Source: Anaeromyxobacter soli (GTDB lineage Bacteria; Myxococcota; Myxococcia; Myxococcales; Anaeromyxobacteraceae). Taken from it: a DNA stretch of 64,000 bases. The translations under genes were made by a program, and so were the position numbers. The notes beneath the pieces were generated by a model, which was given only the letters and a program-made list of their open reading frames with translations, did no database searches and was not told where the DNA came from. The stretch is from positions 51,289-115,288 of the forward strand of contig NZ_JAKZLF010000012.1 in NCBI RefSeq assembly GCF_022808855.1, in the 5' to 3' direction. The first letter of the stretch is position 1, and each line of letters opens with the position of its first letter. This document shows positions 58,282 to 64,000 of this stretch, in pieces.

Positions 58282-61215
58282 CTAAGCCCCCGCGGATGCG
58301 GAGGTGCTTCGGCCCCCGACCTCAGACGACAGGATCGGCCCTGTCTCGCGATCGAAGTCGACGAATTCGTGGGCAACTACGCGGTTGCCGGTCGCATTCC
58401 CCCAACGCTGCATCTTCAGCTTGAGCAGGTCGCCGATGTTGCGGTCGGCCGTACTCACTATCACCTGCCGCTCCTGAGCGACTCGCTTCAGTACTTCGAC
58501 GAAATTCAGGAACTTCACGTCGTCTAGGTGCTGAACCGGTTCGTCCAGCATGATGACGTTGAGGCGGCTCCAAGCTTGAAGGAGCGATACGCCCAGGAAC
58601 AGCGAAAGCGCCAAGCACGTCAACTGGCCCGCCGAACTATACGGCTTCGGATCGACCCCTGCGGCGAGCCCCCGTTCACCGATACGGAGGGTTCCGTCGC
58701 GCAGGATTCTGACGATGTTGAGGTGCCTGTGAGGCGTGAGCAACGAGAGGATCTCGTTCACCGAGGCGTCGCTCTGATTGAGACGAGCTTCTGCAGCTCG
58801 TTGGACAGATGCCTCCATCGAATCACGTAGGGCGCCCAGACGTCCCCGGGCTTTGTCGAGCCGCGCCTGCGTCGCCGCTGCGTCGTCAACGATCCGTGTG
58901 AGACTTGCCAGCTCGATCTTGAGTCGCGGTAGCTCAGCAGTCCTGAGAAGGGATGACATCCGAGTAACGAGCCCCGAGCACGTTGCTGCGCGCTCTGATG
59001 TTGCGGTTGCCTCTGCCTCCTTGACCGCTACGTAGGCGTTGAGTGGCTCGGGCATTTCCTCCAGGGTGGCGCGATCGACTCCCATCTCGCGGGCCGCAGC
59101 CAAGAGTCCGATACCGGCGACTTGTAGCTCCTCGTTGGTGCGCTCAAGCCCCCTCAGCTCCGCATCGACCGCATCTCGCTCCTTCCGCGCTCGAGCGAGT
59201 TCGGTCGCGAGTCCATCCCGCGCATTCGCAGCGCGGCGCTGCGCAGCATCAGCCGCGGCAACGCGCTCTGCCGCTGTCCGGACATCCGCGGCGGCACGCG
59301 TGAGGTCCGCTTGCACGATGCGGTCGTCGGTGTCAATCGTTCCGATCGACGCAAGGCGATCCTCGAGCGAGCGTACCAGGCCGACCTGCCGAGCAAGGTC
59401 GCTCGACGCCTTTTCGAACTCGGACTCGGCTCGGCGACTCGCTTCTCCTGCACTCGACGCTTCGCGCTTGCGCCCGGTCAGCTCCGCTTCAGCGCGATCG
59501 CTTTCACCCTCGCCCAGCGGAGCGACGTCGCCGTACGTCGCTTGAGCAGAGGAAAGCTCCCTCTGCGCCCCCTCATGAAGCGCCGTTAGAGACTGCACAC
59601 GAGCGCGCTGACGCTCCACATCGAACGTTGCCCTCTTGAGAGAATCCCTTGCACGCTCGTACTCACTGTCGAGCGTCTGAAGGCGAGCGATGTCGCCGAC
59701 ATGCCTCGACGTCCGCTCAAGAGCCCGAGTTATCGCCGAGTGCAACTCCTCAGGCGATGAGTATGCGTGTCCACACAGCAGACACTCGCACGCGTCCTGG
59801 CGCTGCAAGGTGGATAGCTCTCGAACTGCTGCAACGACGCGCTCGGCGATTGTTCCGAACTGCGCTGCGCGTTCGCGCTCCCGCGCAACGGCTGCAGCAA
59901 GTTCTGCTTCTACGCTCTTCTCCTGGTTCGCTCGTGCCAACGCGTGCTGAAGCGCGATCTTCGCTTCCTCAAGCTGCTCGCCACTGAGAAAAACTGCTGA
60001 CCTCGCCTTCTCAAGCAGGGAATGGGCCCTGGCGCGCCTTTGCACTTCCTCCCACGCCGCTGCCGCGTCCGCGGCGCGTGCCCTTGCTTCGTCAAATCGA
60101 TGAGCAAGTTCCGCCGCTCGCGCCTTCAGCTCCTGAGCCTTGTTCGTAACTTCGGGGAGGGCCGCGGAAACCTCAGCCATTTGTGACCGGGTTGCACGAG
60201 CCTCAGCATTCCTCTGGCTTGCTAGTTCGAGTTCGGCCCTCCGCGCCCTTAACGCCTCCGCGTTCGTCACCGCGAGTCGATGAGCTGCGCCGCATTCCAG
60301 CAACTCCTTCTCGGCGGCCTCCACCTTGAACACCTGCGCCGCGACTGCTGACTCAAGAGCGCCTCGACGCTCGACGTACGACTGCACTCCGAGCCAACAC
60401 TGACTGGCCCTCGCAACGTGAGCGACAATCCGCTCCCGTAGAGAGCGCCCGCGAGTAATCTTTTCAACGGCGGCGCCGGCCGCCTGCGTCGCTTGCCGCC
60501 CAAGCTCCGAAAGACTCCCGACGACTTGCTCTATCGGCGCGGTCATCGCCCGATCCCCGAGAATCAGGCTGGCTTCGCGCCGAACTGGCTCTTCTTCAGT
60601 CAGCCTCTTGTGCTCGAGCTCCAGGATCTCAGCAGAGACTTCGCTGATGCGCTGTTGCGCCTCGTGACTGGCGCGCGCCGATTCGCGGGTCGACTCGTCC
60701 AGCTTCTGAAACACCTTCTTGATCCCTGTCCGTACGGTGTCGGCAAGCGGAACACCGGTCAGGGCCCGCAACAGGGTCGCTCGGTCCTCCGGATCGGATA
60801 CCGCCAGTTCACGAAGCGTGTCTTGCGATAGATACGAAAGCCCTCTGAGCGCAGACAGCAGCGCCCGCGTGTCGTTGAATACCGAGGGATCCGTGACTAA
60901 TTCCTTCGCGTCGTATTCGTCGCCGTTGAGACTCGCCCCACGTTCCGTTCGCGTGAGCGAGAACCCGTCACCGGTGAGCGTCACCTGTGGTGGCGCCGGC
61001 TTCCAAAGGTTCCTACACACCCCGTCGTGATCGGACCCGAGCCGAAACCCACGTCCGAACAGCGCCCAATCGATCGCATCGAACACCGTCGTCTTGCCGA
61101 GGCCGTTGCGGCCGAGCAACAACGTCACGCGGCCGAGCTCGAACGTTCGTTGATCGCGAAAGCCCCGGAAATCGGTGAGTTGCAGCTTCGAGGCAGTGAT
61201 GCGCTCAGTTGGCAT
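58282..61215 (-). CDS. Rad50/SMC-like ATPase with zinc hook
   Basis: 977 aa. Walker A LLLGRNGLGKTTVFDAID near residue 35, then two long coiled-coil arms around a CECLLCGHAY hinge (zinc-hook CxxC) near 480, then the ABC signature region (YSSAGQLTCLALSLFLGVSL) and Walker B NVIMLDEPVQHLDD near 910. This is the Rad50/SbcC plan. In defence systems such ATPases sense DNA ends and license an effector. Its ATG overlaps the stop of the 177-aa gene by 11 bp, and no Mre11/SbcD nuclease is encoded beside it. The partner is instead a nitrilase-fold protein two genes upstream. Confidence 0.9.
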   Translation of the reverse strand: MPTERITASKLQLTDFRGFRDQRTFELGRVTLLLGRNGLGKTTVFDAIDWALFGRGFRLGSDHDGVCRNLWKPAPPQVTLTGDGFSLTRTERGASLNGDEYDAKELVTDPSVFNDTRALLSALRGLSYLSQDTLRELAVSDPEDRATLLRALTGVPLADTVRTGIKKVFQKLDESTRESARASHEAQQRISEVSAEILELEHKRLTEEEPVRREASLILGDRAMTAPIEQVVGSLSELGRQATQAAGAAVEKITRGRSLRERIVAHVARASQCWLGVQSYVERRGALESAVAAQVFKVEAAEKELLECGAAHRLAVTNAEALRARRAELELASQRNAEARATRSQMAEVSAALPEVTNKAQELKARAAELAHRFDEARARAADAAAAWEEVQRRARAHSLLEKARSAVFLSGEQLEEAKIALQHALARANQEKSVEAELAAAVARERERAAQFGTIAERVVAAVRELSTLQRQDACECLLCGHAYSSPEELHSAITRALERTSRHVGDIARLQTLDSEYERARDSLKRATFDVERQRARVQSLTALHEGAQRELSSAQATYGDVAPLGEGESDRAEAELTGRKREASSAGEASRRAESEFEKASSDLARQVGLVRSLEDRLASIGTIDTDDRIVQADLTRAAADVRTAAERVAAADAAQRRAANARDGLATELARARKERDAVDAELRGLERTNEELQVAGIGLLAAAREMGVDRATLEEMPEPLNAYVAVKEAEATATSERAATCSGLVTRMSSLLRTAELPRLKIELASLTRIVDDAAATQARLDKARGRLGALRDSMEASVQRAAEARLNQSDASVNEILSLLTPHRHLNIVRILRDGTLRIGERGLAAGVDPKPYSSAGQLTCLALSLFLGVSLLQAWSRLNVIMLDEPVQHLDDVKFLNFVEVLKRVAQERQVIVSTADRNIGDLLKLKMQRWGNATGNRVVAHEFVDFDRETGPILSSEVGGRSTSASAGA

Positions 61216-61738
61216 CGCCCGGCTCCCCGGACAGGATCCGGATCAACGCGTCGACTTCTTCTCGAGGCTGCCGTGGCTTTAGCAAGACCTCCAGTCCTCT
61301 TCGCAGTTCCGAATCTCCGGCACAGAACTGCGCGAGCGTGTCTTCTACGACGGTCGGCGAGGCCGCTCCCGGGTTCGCTTCCCGGCGTCCAATAGACTGC
61401 GCGAACAAGCTCGGCACGTCTTCATCCTCGGAGAACGCGAGCTTCCTGCTGCCACGCGTCTCTCTCTCGATGTGCCGCTTCACTGCGTCAGAAGTCCCCG
61501 TCGGTAGCTCGATCAGCAGCACTAGGCTCCACAGGTCCTCGCGACGCAACACGACCGGGGGGCTCCCGAGTCGATCGTACGCGTTGTCGACACGGCTCGC
61601 CCAGGTTTCAGGAGATGCGTTGATAGCACCCACAATCAGGTCCGCGGCGCGAGCCCACGCCGACGCTTCGTCCGAATGCAGAAACTCCGGCGTGTGTGGC
61701 TTGCATGCCAGTGCGACCATCTCCTCACACGTTCGCAT
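61205..61738 (-). CDS. Middle protein of the nitrilase-Rad50 operon
   Basis: 177 aa from the ATG at 61738, which overlaps the upstream stop by 14 bp; a longer in-frame start would lie inside the upstream gene. The sequence is helical and charged (ARAADLIVGAINASPETWAS; LWSLVLLIELPTGTSDAVKR; DALIRILSG at the end) with no catalytic motif. Small proteins between an effector and an ABC/SMC ATPase are the 'middle components' of ABC three-component defence systems, and this one may be the coupling subunit. The family is not recognised. Confidence 0.75.
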   Translation of the reverse strand: MRTCEEMVALACKPHTPEFLHSDEASAWARAADLIVGAINASPETWASRVDNAYDRLGSPPVVLRREDLWSLVLLIELPTGTSDAVKRHIERETRGSRKLAFSEDEDVPSLFAQSIGRREANPGAASPTVVEDTLAQFCAGDSELRRGLEVLLKPRQPREEVDALIRILSGEPGDAN

Positions 61739-63434
61739 TCGTACGCTCCTTTGGGATCCCAAGGTCGTCAAGGACCGTATTCGCCACAACCGATCTCCAG
61801 AAAGCAGCCCCGCACAAACGCAGGGGCTCAGGCATCTGGGCTATGGCTTGATCTACTTCTCCTCGAGGAGCGATCCGCGCGGCATCGATCCGTCCGATCG
61901 GCAGACTTGGAACAGCGCGAAGAACGACCGTCGGTCGGTGGCGCAAGAGCGGCTGCCCCCTGAAGTACGACTGCTCGAACGAATCTTCGCTCCCGGAGTG
62001 AGTCGCAATCAGTACCGGCGAGCCGCCAACCTTGGCGTTCCAGTATTCGCGACGTTTTCGGTCGAGCGAGACGCCGCCGTCCAGGGCTGCAAGAGCCAGC
62101 ACCAGTTCAGCGATCTTGCCCGGCATCTCCTTGGCCTCATCGAACAGTGAGTCGAAGCTGATGCGGTGATCCCAGCAGGCGCAGCACGATGCAGCCTCCG
62201 GGTGATCCTCGTACGCGAGATGCTTCGGGTCCTCTCGCTGCACGAGCGCCTGGTCGAGAAACACTGATAGCCAGTTCGGCTTTCGAAGATCGTTCAGAAT
62301 CGCCTGTGCAGCGCCGCTCAGCTTTGCACCGAGTTCCGGAGGAAGCGCCGCGTGGGCGAGCGCCTTCGGCTCGCCCCGTTTGAAGAGGTCCGCGACATGG
62401 AACCCGGGCCGCTGGTCTCTCACCAGAGCGGTGTCCTCAACCACATACGGGTGGACCGCTTCGACGAATCTCGATCGAATGGCGTCATCGGCGCCATAAC
62501 CAGCCAGGTCCCTCGGGAGAATCGTGTGAATCCGGTGGGCGTCTACGTCGTACCTCGGGAGCGCAACCCTTGTGATGAAACGTCCCGGAACAGCGGCTTC
62601 CGTGCAGTAGTCCGCGCCATTGCAGAGCATGTGCTTGCTTGGAGGAAGCACATGAGTGTCCGCGAAGATTAGGCCCGATGCTCCGTACCGAAGTCGACTC
62701 CGTTCTCCAGGAGAGCAGTTCGCTGCGACGACTAGAGGCCTACCCTGCTCGAACAACGAGAGAAGACGCTCGTGGAATTTCGCGCTTCTTGGCTTGGGGT
62801 TGTGCTGAATCCAGAAGATTAGGTCCGGCTTCTCCGCGACCACTCGGCGTGCGAACCCATTCGGATCCCCGTCCTCGAGCCATTCAGAGCAAATGGTTAC
62901 TGCGAACCGGAGCGGTACACCGTCGGTAGGCTTGCCCTCGAACACACGGAGACGCGTACCACCGACGAAGCAAGCGGCGGCGCGCTCGTCGTACGATGGC
63001 AGCCCCTTGGGCTGAATGAATACCTCGCTCTTGGTCGCCACAAGAGCGACGTTCGCGTACGCTCCCGGCCCCCACGGCTCTTTCCAGAATTCCGCGCTGG
63101 CTCCCGTGTTCTTTTCGAGGGCTTCGCACTCATCCTGCTTCAGGTGGCCGAGGCCAGCGATGACGAGCCGGTTATCCGGCAGTGACTTGAGCCCCTTCAA
63201 AATGTCGTCGACCCGGTTGGGGTCGACTGACAACTCTGGCACGACGAATACGACCGGCCGCTTCGCAGCCTCTTTCGCGTCACATTCGAACGCCCGACTC
63301 AGCACTTGCCAGGCACATCGCCCTGCTTTCGGACCGTACGGAGGGCCTCCGCCCAGCGCCTCAACTGCTGGCTGCGCAAGCCACAGCACGCCGGTCTCTC
63401 CCTTCGACCATGCAAATGTCAGTTTCTCTGTCAT
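61725..63434 (-). CDS. Nitrilase-fold (carbon-nitrogen hydrolase) protein, first gene of a three-gene operon
   Basis: 569 aa. The first ~300 residues have the CN-hydrolase fold with its full catalytic triad: Glu67 in VVFVVPELSV, Lys143 in VFIQPKGLPSY and Cys182 in FAVTICSEWLED. The remaining ~270 residues have no recognised domain but contain conserved-looking Cys (ASCCACWDHR). Nitrilases hydrolyse amide or nitrile C-N bonds in small molecules. In this setting it could destroy a metabolite or cofactor when the Rad50-like ATPase detects DNA damage or phage DNA. It shares overlaps with the next genes, so the three are surely one unit. Confidence 0.8.
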   Translation of the reverse strand: MTEKLTFAWSKGETGVLWLAQPAVEALGGGPPYGPKAGRCAWQVLSRAFECDAKEAAKRPVVFVVPELSVDPNRVDDILKGLKSLPDNRLVIAGLGHLKQDECEALEKNTGASAEFWKEPWGPGAYANVALVATKSEVFIQPKGLPSYDERAAACFVGGTRLRVFEGKPTDGVPLRFAVTICSEWLEDGDPNGFARRVVAEKPDLIFWIQHNPKPRSAKFHERLLSLFEQGRPLVVAANCSPGERSRLRYGASGLIFADTHVLPPSKHMLCNGADYCTEAAVPGRFITRVALPRYDVDAHRIHTILPRDLAGYGADDAIRSRFVEAVHPYVVEDTALVRDQRPGFHVADLFKRGEPKALAHAALPPELGAKLSGAAQAILNDLRKPNWLSVFLDQALVQREDPKHLAYEDHPEAASCCACWDHRISFDSLFDEAKEMPGKIAELVLALAALDGGVSLDRKRREYWNAKVGGSPVLIATHSGSEDSFEQSYFRGQPLLRHRPTVVLRAVPSLPIGRIDAARIAPRGEVDQAIAQMPEPLRLCGAAFWRSVVANTVLDDLGIPKERTNANV

Positions 63435-63734
63435 TCAGTGCCTGACGCGCCTCGTTGAAGGATGCTTGACAACGACGATGTGCCCTGTCGCCGCGGAACG
63501 GCAAGAAAGGATTCTACAACGGGCGAACCACGGCCGAACTCGTCGTATGGTACGCGCCAGCGCCGTCCCTTATCGAGCCACGTGAAGACGTAGGTCACGA
63601 CCTCTGTTCATTCGAGCCCTCCGCCTTCCTGGCGGGACGAGTCACCTCGACATCCGTAACGCCGATGAGAAGTGTATGATCTCGTCCTCTCCCGGCGGCC
63701 CCTGGGCGCGCGCCGGGGCCGCTCCTCCGCTCGT

Positions 63735-63896
63735 TCATCGCCGCCAGCGCCCCGCCTCGACGAAGCTGTAGTAGCCGCCCGCCGCGACGATGACGTGGTC
63801 CCGGGCCAGCAGCCCGACCAGCTCGGCCGCGGCGCGGAGCCGCTCCGTCAGGTCCGCGTCATCAGGGGATGGGGCCGGGTCTCCAGTTACGCGTAG
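63735..63896 (-). pseudogene. Truncated C-terminus of a RadC/JAB-domain protein
   Basis: The minus-strand frame 63896-63735 is open but has no start codon. It reads DDADLTERLRAAAELVGL, then DHVIVAAGGYYSFVEAGRW and stops. This is the C-terminal end of RadC (JAB/MPN, DUF2466) proteins (pattern LT.RL..A...G...LDH.IV..G.Y.S....G). The N-terminal ~170 residues are absent. The break lies at a 12-bp palindrome and a cluster of TTATGCGG repeats at 63891-63938, so a recombination event probably removed the 5' part. The rest of 63435-63734 shows no gene; 63939-64000 is uncharacterised flank. Confidence 0.65.
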
Positions 63897-63938
63897 CTAC
63901 GCATAAGCGGCGTTATGCGGACCTTCGCATTATGCGGA
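63891..63938. repeat. Palindrome and TTATGCGGA repeat cluster, candidate recombination site
   Basis: GCGTAGCTACGC (63891-63902) is a perfect 12-bp palindrome. CGCATAA (63900-63906) and TTATGCG (63913-63919) are perfect inverted arms with a 6-bp spacer. TTATGCG (63913-63919) and CGCATTA (63926-63932) form a second near-perfect pair, also with a 6-bp spacer. TTATGCGGA repeats directly at 63913-63921 and 63930-63938 (17-bp period). Paired arms with a ~6-bp centre are the layout of tyrosine-recombinase core sites. It lies exactly where the RadC fragment is cut. Confidence 0.5.
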
Positions 63939-64000
63939 GCGCCCACCGGAACCCCGCGTCGGCGTGCGATTCGTGCGGTTCGGAGTCGGCATAATCGGGA

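Noticed and set aside
58116..58376. Minus-strand frame ending with KCGTCASARFLTNAARW and a further 30 residues
   Set aside because: The sequence looks protein-like, but there is no usable start codon downstream of the Rad50-like gene's end, and the only in-frame start lies inside that gene. It might be a remnant but I cannot support it.
1..64000. CRISPR arrays, rRNA genes, tRNA genes
   Set aside because: No regularly spaced repeats and no tRNA or rRNA-like sequence was seen on reading; a covariance-model scan was not possible, so a degenerate tRNA cannot be fully excluded.

Overview
ORGANISM. The window is GC-rich DNA, probably from a myxobacterium or close deltaproteobacterial relative. A protein resembling the myxobacterial paralogous family TIGR02265/DUF2378 lies at 31841-32440. 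A protein resembling the myxobacterial DUF2381/TIGR02268 family lies at 41130-42059, next to a Ser/Thr kinase, which is where that family usually sits. FHA-GGDEF and Hanks-type kinase genes also fit. Genus-level assignment is not possible from sequence alone. Almost nothing looks like core genome: this is a large integrative/conjugative-type island or plasmid segment loaded with conflict genes. LAYOUT. (1) 1-6063, minus: six translationally coupled genes encode a membrane/coiled-coil protein, a GrpE-like protein, an 831-aa Hsp70, an AAA+ ATPase, a J-domain-like protein and a membrane protein cut by the window edge. (2) 6282-28516, minus: a defence island with three PD-(D/E)XK-like nucleases, two secreted proteins of unknown role, a DUF262/HNH (GmrSD-like) protein fused to an AlbA_2 domain, an ASCH protein, and a six-gene DISARM-like cluster (1782-aa DEXH helicase with DUF1998, SNF2 helicase, N6-adenine methyltransferase, three HNH nucleases). 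(3) 28707-31677: an HNH-nuclease remnant, then a CBASS-like set of a membrane-anchored CD-NTase, a soluble CD-NTase and a SLATT membrane effector. (4) 31841-33924: TIGR02265-like gene, XRE regulator, and a mostly empty stretch with two tiny candidate ORFs. (5) 33925-44352, plus: a type IV secretion (T4SS) operon with RHH-like regulator, VirB2, B3, B4, B5, B6 and B8 homologues, the DUF2381-like protein in the VirB9 position, and a Ser/Thr kinase fused to a VirB10-like domain. (6) 44459-48393: three exported surface proteins. (7) 48571-51499: tyrosine integrase, HNH nuclease and PLD nuclease. (8) 51505-58035: FHA-GGDEF protein, VirD4 coupling ATPase, DnaG-type primase, ORF6N protein, and a minus-strand small membrane protein / SSB / lytic transglycosylase set. 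(9) 58282-63434, minus: a three-gene operon of a nitrilase-fold protein, a small middle protein and a Rad50-like zinc-hook ATPase. (10) 63735-64000: a truncated RadC fragment against a cluster of TTATGCGG repeats, a likely recombination boundary. HOW IT FITS. Blocks 5-8 form transfer machinery plus element maintenance (primase, SSB, integrase, coupling protein, cell-wall hydrolase). No relaxase or VirB11 ATPase is visible in the window. Blocks 1-3 and 9 look like defence cargo. Shared TTAG-ATG-CTAA-like motifs near several transfer-region promoters suggest one element-encoded regulator. The best candidates for undescribed biology are the kinase-VirB10 secretion channel, the Hsp70/GrpE/AAA/J operon, the nitrilase-Rad50 operon and the paired CD-NTase/SLATT set.
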